A stretch of 39,528 nt of DNA from Bradyrhizobium sp. AS23.2 (GTDB lineage Bacteria; Pseudomonadota; Alphaproteobacteria; Rhizobiales; Xanthobacteraceae): contig NZ_LGHM01000031.1 in NCBI RefSeq assembly GCF_001908185.1, positions 1 to 39,528 on the forward strand. Direction: 5' to 3'. Numbering within the stretch: the first letter of the stretch is position 1; each line of letters opens with the position of its first letter. A program made the position numbers and the translations under genes. The notes beneath the pieces are model-generated. The model was given only the letters and a program-made list of their open reading frames with translations. It was not told the origin of the DNA and ran no database searches. Positions 8,293 through 17,671 of this stretch are shown here, piece by piece.

Positions 8293-8811
8293 ATGACGAC
8301 GACATCAACGCGCCCGGCCGTCTTCTTCGACCGCGACGGCGTCCTTAATCAAGACGCGGGCTACCTCTTCGAGGCCGCCAAGTTCAAGTGGATGGACGGC
8401 GCGCGCGAGGCGGTCAGGCTCGTGAACGAGGCCGGCTATTTCGCCTTCGTCGTGACCAACCAGTCCGGCGTCGCCCGCGGCTTCTATAAGGAGAGCGACG
8501 TACACACCCTCCACCTCTGGATGGCAGAGGAACTCGCCGCGGTCGGCGCGCATATTGATGCGTTCGAGTATTGTCCCGACCATCCCGAGGCCCTCATCGA
8601 GCGCTATCGTCGCGACAGCCACCGGCGCAAGCCCGGACCGGGCATGATCACCGACCTGATGCAGCGCTTTCCTGTCGCAGCCGACAGGAGCTTCCTGATC
8701 GGCGATCAGGAGCGCGACCTGGAGGCGGCGCGGGCTGCGGGCATCCACGGGCTGCTGTTCCGGGAAGGCAATCTCGCGATCTTCGTGCGCGAGGCATTGA
8801 AACGCGTCTGA
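8293..8811 (+). CDS. HAD-family phosphatase, GmhB-like (heptose bisphosphate phosphatase type)
   Basis: A 172-residue HAD hydrolase of the histidinol-phosphatase/GmhB subgroup. The motifs are FFDRDGVLNQD (catalytic aspartates, motif I), VVTNQSGVARG (motif II, with the GmhB-type TNQSG), RRKPGPGMI (motif III lysine) and FLIGDQERDLEAARAAGI (motif IV). GmhB removes the 7-phosphate from heptose 1,7-bisphosphate. The cysteine in EYCPDHPE recalls the GmhB zinc loop, but that loop is not complete here. A GTG start 12 codons upstream (8257) is possible; I prefer the ATG at 8293 because homology begins just after it. No other heptose gene is seen nearby, so its real substrate may be another sugar phosphate feeding this polysaccharide locus. 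Confidence 0.82.
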   Translation: MTTTSTRPAVFFDRDGVLNQDAGYLFEAAKFKWMDGAREAVRLVNEAGYFAFVVTNQSGVARGFYKESDVHTLHLWMAEELAAVGAHIDAFEYCPDHPEALIERYRRDSHRRKPGPGMITDLMQRFPVAADRSFLIGDQERDLEAARAAGIHGLLFREGNLAIFVREALKRV

Positions 8812-9033
8812 GACGACCACGCCTCCTCTCGTTGGCGCGGAACGGCGGGAACTGGTGGATTCGTCCGGCACGCCCGCCGCGCCCGTCCTGCCGGCCTGCC
8901 TCATCCCCGCCGCAACCTTCTGAAAACATGGGGACATTTTCTTTACAATCGGATACTTCTGGAAAAGAAGACACCGTGGGAAAAGTAGGATACGCAACCG
9001 CTTCAATCTCAAGCTGGTTGCCTGGAAACGGCT

Positions 9034-10119
9034 ATGAATCCTCAAAACTCCAAACAGCGCATCGCCCTGATCACCGGCGTGACCGGACAGGACGGCGCGT
9101 ATTTGGCCGAACATCTGCTGTCGCTCGGCTATGTCGTGCACGGCATCAAGCGGCGCTCGTCCTCTTTCAACACCGCGCGTGTCGACCATCTCTACCAGGA
9201 TCCGCATGTGGGCAACGTGCCGTTCCTGATGCACTACGGCGACATGACCGACTCGACCAATCTGATCCGGCTCGTGCAGCAGATCAGGCCGACCGAGATC
9301 TACAATCTTGCTGCCCAGAGCCATGTCGGCGTCAGTTTCGAAAGCCCGGAATACACAGCGAATGCCGATGCGATCGGCGTGCTGCGGCTGCTGGAAGCCA
9401 TCCGCATCCTCGGCATGGAGAAGGACACCCGCTTCTATCAGGCCTCTACCTCCGAACTGTACGGGCTCGTACAGGAGGTTCCGCAGAAGGAGACCACGCC
9501 GTTCTATCCCCGCTCGCCCTACGGCGTGGCAAAGCTTTACGGCTACTGGATCACGGTGAACTACCGCGAAGCCTACGGCATGTTTGCCTCGAACGGCATC
9601 CTGTTCAATCACGAGAGCCCGATCCGCGGCGAAACCTTCGTGACCCGCAAGATCACCCGCGGCGTCGCCCGCATCGAAGTCGGCATTGAGGATACGCTGT
9701 ATCTCGGCAATCTCGAGGCCAAGCGCGACTGGGGGCATGCCAAGGACTATGTCGAGGGCATGCACATGATTCTCCAGGCCGAGAAGCCCGATGACTTCGT
9801 GCTCGCGACCGGCGAGACCCGCTCGGTCCGCGAGATGGTAGAGCAGTCCTTTGCTGAAGTGGGCCGTCAGATCGAGTGGCGCGGCAAGGGCGTCGAGGAG
9901 ACCGGCATCGACCGCAAGAGCGGAAAGACGGTGGTACGCATCGATCCGACCTATTTCCGCCCCACCGAGGTCGATCTTCTCATCGGCGATGCCAGCAAGG
10001 CGCGCGAGCAGCTTGGCTGGAAGCCGAAGCGGACATTTGCCCAGCTCGTGCAGGAGATGATGGCGAGCGATCTGGCCGAGGCCAAGCGGGAAATCGCCCA
10101 TGGCAAGCACTCGGTTTGA
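9034..10119 (+). CDS. gmd: GDP-mannose 4,6-dehydratase
   Basis: A 361-residue extended SDR that converts GDP-D-mannose to GDP-4-keto-6-deoxy-D-mannose, the first step to GDP-L-fucose and related deoxy sugars. It has the NADP-binding [15 protein letters not shown], the Gmd-specific [20 protein letters not shown], the catalytic STSELYG, and [15 protein letters not shown] holding the Tyr-x3-Lys pair. [18 protein letters not shown] and the late [11 protein letters not shown] complete the family pattern. A 222-base gap without a gene separates it from the phosphatase and holds an AT-richer stretch (8930-8990) that may carry a promoter. The next gene overlaps its end by 20 bases. Confidence 0.97.
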   Translation: MNPQNSKQRIALITGVTGQDGAYLAEHLLSLGYVVHGIKRRSSSFNTARVDHLYQDPHVGNVPFLMHYGDMTDSTNLIRLVQQIRPTEIYNLAAQSHVGVSFESPEYTANADAIGVLRLLEAIRILGMEKDTRFYQASTSELYGLVQEVPQKETTPFYPRSPYGVAKLYGYWITVNYREAYGMFASNGILFNHESPIRGETFVTRKITRGVARIEVGIEDTLYLGNLEAKRDWGHAKDYVEGMHMILQAEKPDDFVLATGETRSVREMVEQSFAEVGRQIEWRGKGVEETGIDRKSGKTVVRIDPTYFRPTEVDLLIGDASKAREQLGWKPKRTFAQLVQEMMASDLAEAKREIAHGKHSV

Positions 10120-11071
10120 GCTGAAGGGCAAGACCGTTTATGTCGCCGGCCATCGCGGCATGGTCGGCGGCGCACTTGTGCGCAGGCTCGCACAGGAAGA
10201 TGTGAAGCTGATCACGGCAAGCCGCAGCGATGTCGACCTCTGCAACCAGGCTGCGGTGTTCGACTGGTTCGCGAAGACGCGGCCGCAGGTGATCTTTCTG
10301 GCCGCCGCCAAGGTCGGCGGCATCGTCGCCAACAACACGCTGCGCGCCGAATTCATCTACGACAACATCGCGATCGCCGCGAACGTGATCCACGCCGCGC
10401 ATCAGAACGGCGCGGAGAAGCTGATGTTTTTGGGCTCGTCCTGCATCTATCCCAAACTCGCAGCCCAGCCGCTCCGCGAGGATTCGATGCTGACGGGGCC
10501 GCTCGAGCCGACCAACGAGCCCTACGCGATCGCCAAGATCGCCGGCATCAAGATGGCGGAAGCCTATCGCAGCCAGTATGGCAGCGATTTCATCAGCGTG
10601 ATGCCGACCAATCTCTACGGCCCCGGCGACAACTATCATCCCGAATACAGCCATGTCGTCGCCGCGCTGATCCGCCGCTTCCACGAGGCCAAACTCTTGG
10701 GTGCCGGGGACGTCGCGGTCTGGGGCACCGGCACGCCGCGGCGCGAGTTTCTCTATGTCGACGACATGGCGGATGCCTGCGTGCACCTGATGAAGACCTA
10801 TTCAGGTGCCGAGCTGATCAACATCGGCACCGGCGAGGACATCACCATCGCCGAATTCGCGCGTGTCGTGGCCAAAGTCGTTGGTTATGGCGGCGATATC
10901 CGTTTCGACACATCGCGCCCAGATGGCACGCCGCGCAAGCTGCTCGATATCAGCCGGCTCGCCAAGCTCGGCTGGCGCGCCAGGACCTCGCTGGAAGCCG
11001 GCATCCGCCGCGCCTATGCAGCCTATCTGGCGGAGAGCCAGGCCAAACGGCTTTCCCAGCCCCACGCCTGA
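10100..11071 (+). CDS. fcl: GDP-L-fucose synthase (GDP-4-keto-6-deoxy-D-mannose 3,5-epimerase/4-reductase)
   Basis: A 323-residue extended SDR that completes GDP-L-fucose synthesis from the Gmd product. It shows [16 protein letters not shown] (dinucleotide-binding), the Fcl hallmark [22 protein letters not shown] (catalytic Ser), [19 protein letters not shown] (Tyr-x3-Lys), [18 protein letters not shown] and [14 protein letters not shown]. Its ATG lies within the last codons of gmd, so the two are translationally linked. The pair shows that the polysaccharide contains L-fucose or a GDP-deoxyhexose derived from the same intermediate. Confidence 0.97.
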   Translation: MASTRFELKGKTVYVAGHRGMVGGALVRRLAQEDVKLITASRSDVDLCNQAAVFDWFAKTRPQVIFLAAAKVGGIVANNTLRAEFIYDNIAIAANVIHAAHQNGAEKLMFLGSSCIYPKLAAQPLREDSMLTGPLEPTNEPYAIAKIAGIKMAEAYRSQYGSDFISVMPTNLYGPGDNYHPEYSHVVAALIRRFHEAKLLGAGDVAVWGTGTPRREFLYVDDMADACVHLMKTYSGAELINIGTGEDITIAEFARVVAKVVGYGGDIRFDTSRPDGTPRKLLDISRLAKLGWRARTSLEAGIRRAYAAYLAESQAKRLSQPHA

Positions 11072-11093
11072 CTGGCGAGGATCGTGCTTGCCC

Positions 11094-12302
11094 ATGAATA
11101 CTCCCGCAAAGCTGATCATAGCGGCCCAGTTCTATCCGCCCGACGCAACCACGACGGCGGTCTATGTCAGCAAGATCGCCGACAGCCTGGCCCAGGAGCG
11201 CCAGGTCGTCGTGATTTCCGCAACGCCCGGCTCGCACGCGGCAGGTCAACCCGGCAAGCCCGAGGTTGTCGAACTCAAGAGCTGGAATCCACGCAAGTCG
11301 GCGATCGTCCAACGCGCCGCAGCCGTCTGCCTGCTTGCGGGCCAGATGTTCTTCTCTGTTCTGCGACGGGTAAGGTCGGACGACATCGTGTTCTGTGTCA
11401 CGACGCCATTCACCCTGCCCTACACCGTGCTCCTCGCGGCGAGATTGCGGCGCGCAAAGACCATGCTTCTGATCTACGACCTCTATCCCGAGGCGCTCGA
11501 GGCCGCCGGCATAGTGCGCTCCGACTCGCTCGCGGTACGCTTGATCCGCTTTGCCAACGCGCTTCTGTTCCCACGCCTCGATGCGATCATCGTGATCGGG
11601 CGCGACGTGCCACCGCTCATCGAGAAATATCCCGGCGTCGTGCCGGACCAGCTTCGCTTCATTCCGAACTGGGCGCTGATCCCGATCGGATACCGGGAGA
11701 TCGATCCGACCAGCCGCTTTCGCGCACCGGATCCATCCCGATTCATCGTCGGCCTCTCGGGTAATCTCGGCTTCACCCACGACCCCGTCACGGTGTTCGA
11801 AGCGGCCCGCCTGTTGCGGGCCAGGACGGACATTCATTTCGTCCTGTCCGGGTGGGGCGTGGGCTGGACCGCGCTCAACGATCTCTATGCCAAGGATCGG
11901 CTTGAGAACGTCACGATTCTGAAACCGGTGCCCGAAGACGAACTCGTCGAATTCCTCTCGGCCGCAGATCTTTGGGTCATCCCCTATCGCCGGCATATCG
12001 CCGGTGTCTCGATCCCGAGCCGCCTCTACAACATCCTCGCCGTCGGCCGGCCGGTCGTCGTCACCTCGGAGGCAAATTCGGAAGGCGCACTCGTGCTCGG
12101 CGAAGAGGCGATCGGATGGGTCGTCCCACCGGAAGACCCCGCCCAACTGGCCGATACGATCCTCCGGGCGGCACGGGACCGCGGCGAGACGCTGCAGAAA
12201 GGGCGCTGTGCCGCGACGCTCGCCGAAAAGTACGGCGAAGAGGCCACGCTCGCGCGTTACCGCGAGGTCATCCACAACGTCTTGAGGCGACCGCGCGGTT
12301 AA
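11094..12302 (+). CDS. Glycosyltransferase, GT-B fold (WcaI/WbuB-like family 4)
   Basis: A 402-residue glycosyltransferase. The N terminus (LIIAAQFYPPDATTTAVYV) is that of WcaI- and WbuB-type enzymes, and a central IPNWALIPIG marks the start of the C-terminal Rossmann domain. FIVGLSGNLGFTHDP and the late VSIPSRLYNILAVGRPVVV, where a family 4 enzyme binds the nucleotide sugar, are also seen. A hydrophobic segment around residues 75-110 may hold it at the membrane. The frame is open far upstream into fcl, but homology begins at the ATG at 11094, 22 bases after fcl. It probably transfers a sugar, possibly fucose from the preceding pathway, to the growing repeat unit; the specificity is a guess. 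Confidence 0.88.
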   Translation: MNTPAKLIIAAQFYPPDATTTAVYVSKIADSLAQERQVVVISATPGSHAAGQPGKPEVVELKSWNPRKSAIVQRAAAVCLLAGQMFFSVLRRVRSDDIVFCVTTPFTLPYTVLLAARLRRAKTMLLIYDLYPEALEAAGIVRSDSLAVRLIRFANALLFPRLDAIIVIGRDVPPLIEKYPGVVPDQLRFIPNWALIPIGYREIDPTSRFRAPDPSRFIVGLSGNLGFTHDPVTVFEAARLLRARTDIHFVLSGWGVGWTALNDLYAKDRLENVTILKPVPEDELVEFLSAADLWVIPYRRHIAGVSIPSRLYNILAVGRPVVVTSEANSEGALVLGEEAIGWVVPPEDPAQLADTILRAARDRGETLQKGRCAATLAEKYGEEATLARYREVIHNVLRRPRG

Positions 12303-12318
12303 GGCGGGCCAACCGCGC
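12293..12318. terminator. Hairpin between convergent genes, possible bidirectional terminator
   Basis: GCGCGGTT (12293-12300) and AACCGCGC (12311-12318) are perfectly complementary around a 10-base loop. It overlaps the stop of the rightward glycosyltransferase and lies just before the end of the leftward methyltransferase. No T tract follows on either strand, so the role is uncertain. Confidence 0.4.
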
Positions 12319-12325
12319 TGAGAGA

Positions 12326-13285
12326 CTACTTTAGCGGCTTCTCATACCAGACGAAATGCGAGAAGCCGTGCTTCGGCCATCCGCCCGTTTCCTGCTCAAG
12401 GATCTTGAGATCGAACAGATCGGCGAGCGTCTGCAATTCGTTCGCATGATAGAAGCGAGCGATCGGCGTCAGGAAGAAGTCGCCGAACTGCTCCCATGAC
12501 GGTTCTATCGCGGGAAACTTCCATTTGCCCTGCACACACCCCAACGTCGCCCACAGCGCGAGGTGGTAGGGCGGAAAAATAGTGAACTTCAGGACCCTGT
12601 CCCCCACTTTCTTTCCGAACAGATGCTGAACTCCTTTCAGAGGCGGGCTCAGAGCAAAGTACAGGGAGCGGTAGAGATTGTCCCAGTTGTAGACCGCATA
12701 GAGCATCTTGCCGCCGGGCTTGAGAATGCGGACGAGCTCCATGAAGCAGCGCAGCGGATCGGGCGTGTGATGCGTCACCCCATGCGAGATGACGATGTCG
12801 GCGACTTCGTCGGCGACAGGAAGCCTGAGGTTCGACCCGAGAACGCCGTCCGCGTTGAGCGGCGATCGCTGGATCTGCCGAATCGAACCAAAGGCTAAGT
12901 CAATCCCGAACGGCGTTATGCCGCGGTGCTCCTTGAACGCCTGAACGATGGCCCCCTTTCCACAGCCGACTTCGATGACCGTGTCGGCCCGTTCGAAAAG
13001 GTAATCGTATTTGGAGTCCCGAAGCCAGCGTCCCAACGGAAGGTTGTCCAGCTCCATGTAGTTGTTGCAGGGTGCCTCGTCGTAATGGTCCCGAACGCGA
13101 TTATGGATGGTGTCCGGAATGACGGCCGTCGTTCCTGCATCCGGACGCAAGTCCGCAACGTTGCCCACGAAGCCGTAGCGCAGTCCGGACGTCACGCCGC
13201 GCAAGTGGTCTCCCTCGATGCTCAGGAGGCCGAGATCAACGGGATCTCGGAGAAAGCTCAGATATTTTGAAACGGGGGACGGCAT
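12326..13285 (-). CDS. SAM-dependent methyltransferase with Trm112-like N terminus
   Basis: A class I methyltransferase of 319 residues from the ATG at 13285. The N-terminal 45 or so residues (KYLSFLRDPVDLGLLSIEGD, then a GLRYGFVGNVADLRP segment) resemble the small Trm112-like domain, without its cysteines. The SAM-binding motif is DTVIEVGCGKGAIV, followed by VADIVISHGVTHHTPDP and ILKPGGKMLYAVY. The C-terminal 120 residues contain hydrophobic patches (PPYHLALWATLG) and end in FSHFVWYEKPLK. The frame stays open 44 codons further upstream to 13417, so a longer form is possible, but that stretch is basic and without homology. It is leftward and lies between rightward glycosyltransferase genes. 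It probably methylates a sugar or lipid-linked glycan; the substrate is unknown. Confidence 0.85.
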   Translation of the reverse strand: MPSPVSKYLSFLRDPVDLGLLSIEGDHLRGVTSGLRYGFVGNVADLRPDAGTTAVIPDTIHNRVRDHYDEAPCNNYMELDNLPLGRWLRDSKYDYLFERADTVIEVGCGKGAIVQAFKEHRGITPFGIDLAFGSIRQIQRSPLNADGVLGSNLRLPVADEVADIVISHGVTHHTPDPLRCFMELVRILKPGGKMLYAVYNWDNLYRSLYFALSPPLKGVQHLFGKKVGDRVLKFTIFPPYHLALWATLGCVQGKWKFPAIEPSWEQFGDFFLTPIARFYHANELQTLADLFDLKILEQETGGWPKHGFSHFVWYEKPLK

Positions 13286-13591
13286 CGCATCTCGAAAAAG
13301 CAGAAAAACTTCGGGAAAATCTGTGAGGCGGGCGGACCTTAGACTTCTCCGACTTCGTGAAGCAAGCCTCTTATTTCGGATGCCCACGCCCTTTGACGCT
13401 AGTTCCATGATCGACATCGTAAGGCCTGCGTCAAGACTGCGATAGGATGCCCATCTCCAGCCTTAAGGCTTGACAACTAAAGGTAAATTCGAAACATGCG
13501 GCAACCCTGCAACCAATGCGCGCCAGCTGCGGCGTGAGCAATCCGACGAACAGTGACGTCACCGGAAGAATGAACGACACGCGCGTGTGCC
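13286..13591. other. Divergent intergenic region
   Basis: This 306-base gap lies between the leftward methyltransferase and the rightward membrane glycosyltransferase. Its first 130 bases may belong to a longer methyltransferase reading frame. The rest is AT-richer than its surroundings and holds a candidate promoter at 13470-13497. I see no RNA gene or other coding sequence in it. Confidence 0.6.
13470..13497 (+). promoter_or_regulatory. Candidate promoter for the rightward glycan operon
   Basis: A perfect TTGACA at 13470-13475 is followed after 16 bases by AAACAT (13492-13497), a weak -10 match, in a locally AT-rich stretch. It would leave a leader of about 90 bases before the ATG at 13592. 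Confidence 0.3.
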
Positions 13592-15259
13592 ATGTCATCG
13601 TCTAGCGCAGCAACGATGGTCGAGCGCTCCCCGCGGATTCGCCTTTCGATTGCGGATCCAGCCGATCGGCTGTTCATGGCTGCCGTGGCCATCTGGCTGA
13701 TCCAGGCCGTCTACATGATCAGCCATGTCGACAGCTGGCTCGACGAAGGTCTCTATCTGATCAAGTCAGCCGAATATTTCAGCGGTCGAGTTCAACCCTA
13801 TTCGCTTGACGACGCGACCGCCTATCCGCCGCTCTATTTTTACGTGCTGGGAGCGACCCAATGGCTCTTCGGTCAAGGGCACCTGACAGGACGCCTTCTG
13901 TCCCTCCTGCTCTCCCTGTGCACGCTCGTCCTCCTTCGCTCGGCCGCCGATCGATGCCTCCGCGACCCCATGGCCGCCGCACTCGCGGTGCTCATCTATG
14001 CCGCAAATCCGATGGTCGTCGCTTACATGTCGACCGCGACTCCTTACGCGATCGTCACCCTGCTGACGCTGGTATCGTTTCTGGTTGTCACCGAAACCAA
14101 GCCGCTCCACCCGCTGCTGCAGACGGCAATGATGGGCTTGCTTGCCGCTGCGCTTGTCTTGATCAGGCTCAATCTGGTGATCACGCTGCCGATGTTTGCG
14201 GCACTACATCTGCTGGTCAGAGGTGACGCGCCGAAACGGGCCCTCGCCACGCTGGCCGGAGCTGGGTTGCTCGCGGGCGCGTGTCTTGCCTTCAGCATCG
14301 TGATTTTCGGGCGCGGCCTGCTCGAAACGCTGACGTTCCTGCCCGGCCTCTCTCAAATTTTGTGGCGCTTTACCGACGTCGGCACCGAGATGCACGACGT
14401 GCTGACGCTCACGCGTTCGCCGACGGACCTGCAGTTCAGTTGGGCTGCCGTTCGTGACGTCGTGAACCACTACTTCCTGCAGCTTTATCCGGCGCTGCTT
14501 CTGCCCGCCATTCCGGGCGGATTGCTCAGCCTGCTGTACTTCCGCCGCCTGCCGCTTTCGGGCTTCTGCACGCTGTATTTCGGCGTCATGACGCTCGTGC
14601 ACCTCTTCGGCTCTCAGAGCTATTGCCCGCCCTGCCTGATGGCCTACGCGAACTACTTCCTGCCGTTTGCGGCCATTCCCGCCTCTCTCTTTCTCGTGAC
14701 GCTCAGCGTGAGGATTCCTGTTTCGAACGCAAGAACAGGACTGATCCTGTTCGTCCTGGCCGCAAACTTCTACGCCGCTTCGAAGACCAGGCTCGGAATG
14801 CTGATCCCCGATTGGTGGTCGAACCCGATCGTCAGCGTGCAGTCGCTCGCGCAATCGCTCAAGCCGCTGCTCCCGGACGGCCGCATCCTCGTGCTCTCAG
14901 GCAAATATCAGCCCGTGCAAGCCGTCTGGCTCGCGGGGCGGTTCGTTGAACCTTACAGCGTCAGCCTGTTTCCCAACCTGCGCGAGCCTCTGGACGGTCT
15001 CGATCCCAAAACGCAAGCAAAGGCACGGCGCGCTTTGCAGAGGCGCGGATTTCGCGACACGACCGCGCTGGTCGAGAATTTGAAGCGGCCGATGGCGGCG
15101 GTCGTCCTGCAGGAACAGCCCCCCCTCGGTGACATGCTCGCGCAGTATCTCGGCAAGCCCAATGCAGAGCAGGTCGAAAGCACGCTTCACGAGCGCTACA
15201 GCAGAGTGGGCGAGGCATCCAGGGGCAACGCCACCATCTCCATCTGGCTGCCGAAGTAA
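13592..15259 (+). CDS. Membrane glycosyltransferase, GT-C fold (ArnT/PMT-like)
   Basis: A 555-residue integral membrane protein with about eleven hydrophobic segments and a soluble C-terminal domain of about 150 residues. After the first membrane span it carries DSWLDEGLY, with Asp51-Glu52 matching the acidic pair in the first periplasmic loop of GT-C glycosyltransferases that use polyprenyl-phosphate sugars. TAYPPLYFYVLGATQWLFG, further along, is typical of the same superfamily (PF13231-like). It starts a rightward series, with the next gene 4 bases away. It probably adds a sugar to a lipid-linked glycan or lipid A on the periplasmic side. The leftward GT2 at 27109 could make its polyprenyl-phosphate donor; that pairing is inferred. 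Confidence 0.83.
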   Translation: MSSSSAATMVERSPRIRLSIADPADRLFMAAVAIWLIQAVYMISHVDSWLDEGLYLIKSAEYFSGRVQPYSLDDATAYPPLYFYVLGATQWLFGQGHLTGRLLSLLLSLCTLVLLRSAADRCLRDPMAAALAVLIYAANPMVVAYMSTATPYAIVTLLTLVSFLVVTETKPLHPLLQTAMMGLLAAALVLIRLNLVITLPMFAALHLLVRGDAPKRALATLAGAGLLAGACLAFSIVIFGRGLLETLTFLPGLSQILWRFTDVGTEMHDVLTLTRSPTDLQFSWAAVRDVVNHYFLQLYPALLLPAIPGGLLSLLYFRRLPLSGFCTLYFGVMTLVHLFGSQSYCPPCLMAYANYFLPFAAIPASLFLVTLSVRIPVSNARTGLILFVLAANFYAASKTRLGMLIPDWWSNPIVSVQSLAQSLKPLLPDGRILVLSGKYQPVQAVWLAGRFVEPYSVSLFPNLREPLDGLDPKTQAKARRALQRRGFRDTTALVENLKRPMAAVVLQEQPPLGDMLAQYLGKPNAEQVESTLHERYSRVGEASRGNATISIWLPK

Positions 15260-15263
15260 GCTC

Positions 15264-16413
15264 ATGCGCATTCTCGAAATGAACTATGAGTTTCCACCCG
15301 TGGGTGGGGGGGGGCGGCAAGGCCACCGAAGATCTGGCGGCGGAGCTTTCGAAACTCGGCCATTCGATCCGTGTCCTGACCGCGCGACAGGGCAGTCTAC
15401 CGCGACTGGAAACCAGCAACGGATTCGAGGTCGAGCGGATTTTCGCGTTTCGCCGGCAGCGCGACCGCTGCTCCGTCTGGGAGATGATCGGCTATATTTT
15501 AATGGCCGTTCCAGCCGGGCTGCGATCGGTCCGCCAGTTTCGTCCCGACGCAATCCACGCTCATTTCGCAGTGCCGACCGGTTTCGCCGCGTGGCTAGTT
15601 GCGACGCTCTCCGGAACGCCATACGTCTTGACGGCGCATCTCGGCGACGTTCCCGGCGGCACGCCGGAGCAGACCGACAAGTTCTTCCGTGTCATCAAAC
15701 CGCTTACGAGGCCGATCTGGCATCACGCCGCCGCCATCACGGCCGTCAGTACGTTCGTCGCTCGCCTCGCGCGCGACGCCTACGGGCTTGAGGCCATCGT
15801 CATTCCGAACGGCGTAGATGTCGGCAAGTCACCGGCGATCCCGCGCGCGCCCGGAGAGACCGTCAAGCTGATCTTCGCCGGCCGCATGGTGGCTCAAAAA
15901 AATCTCGCATGGGGATTGGAGCGGCTCGCCGCGGTCGAGGACCGGAACTGGACGCTCGACCTGTTCGGCGACGGCCCGAGCAGAACGGCGCTCGAGCGGC
16001 ATTGTGCTGCCCTCGGCCTTTCCGATCGCGTTACCTTCCATGGCTGGGTTACGCCGGAGGACGTTGATCTGGCGATGTCAACGTCCGACGTCCTGTTCAT
16101 GCCTTCGCTGAGCGAGGGACTTTCCCTCGTCGCAATCAACGCTCTGGCGCACGGGCTCGCGCTCGCCTGCTCACGCATCGAAGGCTTTGCCGACGTGCTC
16201 GTCGAGAATAAGAACGGAGTGTCGGCACCGCTCGACGATGCCGCGGAGTTCGAACGGGCCCTCGGGCGTCTCCTGGACGACAGGGATCAACTGTTGCGGA
16301 TGAAGCTCGCCAGCAGGGCCAAGGCGGCCTCATTCGACCGCAGGGCGATCGCGGCCCGCTACGAGCAGGTGCTGCGATCGGCTGCCTCCAAGTTCAGCCA
16401 AGGGCACAAGTGA
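15264..16413 (+). CDS. Glycosyltransferase family 4, with one frameshift near the N terminus as given
   Basis: The start MRILEMNYEFPPVGGGG is encoded in frame 3 from the ATG at 15264, 4 bases after the preceding stop. The rest, from GKATEDLAAELSKLGHS on, is in frame 1. The shift lies in a G9 run at 15306-15314; eight Gs would give a continuous 382-residue protein. Family hallmarks are the glycine-rich N-terminal loop, HAHFAVPTGFAAW, VIPNGVDVG, LIFAGRMVAQKNLAW, LDLFGDGPSR and the C-terminal FMPSLSEGLSLVAINALAHG with the E-x7-E pattern that binds the donor sugar nucleotide. It should transfer a sugar in assembly of the glycan repeat unit. The polyG could be a sequencing error or a slipped-strand switch. 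A downstream start could give a protein lacking the glycine loop. Confidence 0.85.
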
Positions 16414-16417
16414 CACC

Positions 16418-17671
16418 ATGCGGCCGCATCAGCAGAAGTTCGTAAGTCCACGCGTCATCCGCGGCAACCGGGGCGACCTGCTCAGCCGGTGGGGCATTCT
16501 GAGCGCGGTCGCGACCATGACAGAGCGGCCGATCGACGTCTTCTGCTCGCGGCAGAGTCATTTGCCGCCAATTCCCAGCGCGTCGATCCCCTATGGACCG
16601 ATGTACAATCTCTTTCCTCCGCTGCGCGGCTGGCGATCCCTCCAGCAGGCCGATATTGCGTTGTGGACCGGCGGCCTCGATCTGCAGGACGATTCTTCGC
16701 TCGCCAAGCTTTGCCACACCTGGCTCGTCTTCTTCATCTATCGCCTGCTCGGCCTCAAGATCGTTTGCGTCTGCCAAGGCGCAGGTCCGCTCGACACGCG
16801 ACTCGGGCGTTTTCTTGCACGCGCCGTGCTCAACCAAGTTGCCGTTTTCATGGCGCGCGACAAGGGCACCTTCGATCTCGTCTCTTCCCTTCGCTCGCGC
16901 GCGAAGCTGATCCGTTCCCACGACGGCATCTTCCTCCCCGGATTTGAGCCGGTAGAACATCCCACCTCGAAGGTGTTCGCCGACCTTGAGAGAGCGTCGG
17001 AAAAGCATCGCGGGCCTGTCATCGCGATCAACATGCGCCTGTGGTTCCACTTCACGGGAGGATTTCTGCCGTACCAGTTCGCGAAGACATCGTTCCGCGA
17101 GCGCGCGGACGAACGGATGTCGGCCTTCGTCGATGCCTTTGTCAGGCTGATCGGCCGGCTCCGCACCGAAATGGACGCCCGCGTGGTGCTGGTTTCAATG
17201 TACGAGCCAGGCATCGAGGAATGGGAGGACGACGCGATGTGGCTGAGCCGGCTGAAAGACAGTTTTGCCAATGACCCGGCGGTCATATTGTGCGAAGATG
17301 ACCTGTCGGTCCCGGAATTTAATACCCTGATGAAGGGATTCGACCTGGTCATCGGAACGCGGCTTCATTCGACCCTGACCGCGCTGAGGCAAGGCGTGAG
17401 AGCGATCCATCTTTCCTATACACTCAAGGGCAAAGACATCTTCGACAGCCTCGGGCTGGCGGAGTTCGCATTCGATTTGAACGGATTCATCGAAGCACCG
17501 GACCAGGTCTTCGAGCTTGCGCGCGCGTCCATCGACAGCGAGGATCTGCCCTCTCGGATCGCCGACATCACGGAGAACGCGATAGCCGAAAACCTGCAGA
17601 CGCTACGCCAGGCGCTGGACGAGGCTTGCAGCGGCAAGCCCGCATCCAACAGCAATCCGCGATCATCCTGA
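16418..17671 (+). CDS. Polysaccharide pyruvyl transferase family protein
   Basis: A 417-residue member of the polysaccharide pyruvyl transferase family (PF04230), which puts ketal-linked pyruvate on sugars of exopolysaccharides or capsules. Visible are NRGDLLSRWGILSAVA near the N terminus, DIALWTGGLDLQDD, IVCVCQGAGPLDT, a VFMARDKGTFDLV segment and the late VIGTRLHSTLTALRQGV with IHLSYTLKGKDIFDSLGL, the conserved donor-side region. It starts 4 bases after the GT4 gene and its stop overlaps the next start (TGATG). Its presence predicts an acidic, pyruvylated glycan, though some members of this family have other or unknown roles. Confidence 0.85.
   Translation: MRPHQQKFVSPRVIRGNRGDLLSRWGILSAVATMTERPIDVFCSRQSHLPPIPSASIPYGPMYNLFPPLRGWRSLQQADIALWTGGLDLQDDSSLAKLCHTWLVFFIYRLLGLKIVCVCQGAGPLDTRLGRFLARAVLNQVAVFMARDKGTFDLVSSLRSRAKLIRSHDGIFLPGFEPVEHPTSKVFADLERASEKHRGPVIAINMRLWFHFTGGFLPYQFAKTSFRERADERMSAFVDAFVRLIGRLRTEMDARVVLVSMYEPGIEEWEDDAMWLSRLKDSFANDPAVILCEDDLSVPEFNTLMKGFDLVIGTRLHSTLTALRQGVRAIHLSYTLKGKDIFDSLGLAEFAFDLNGFIEAPDQVFELARASIDSEDLPSRIADITENAIAENLQTLRQALDEACSGKPASNSNPRSS

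Noticed and set aside
8305..10131. 608-codon minus-strand open frame across the phosphatase and gmd
   Set aside because: Spans an intergenic gap and two clear plus-strand genes; no recognised motif in its translation.
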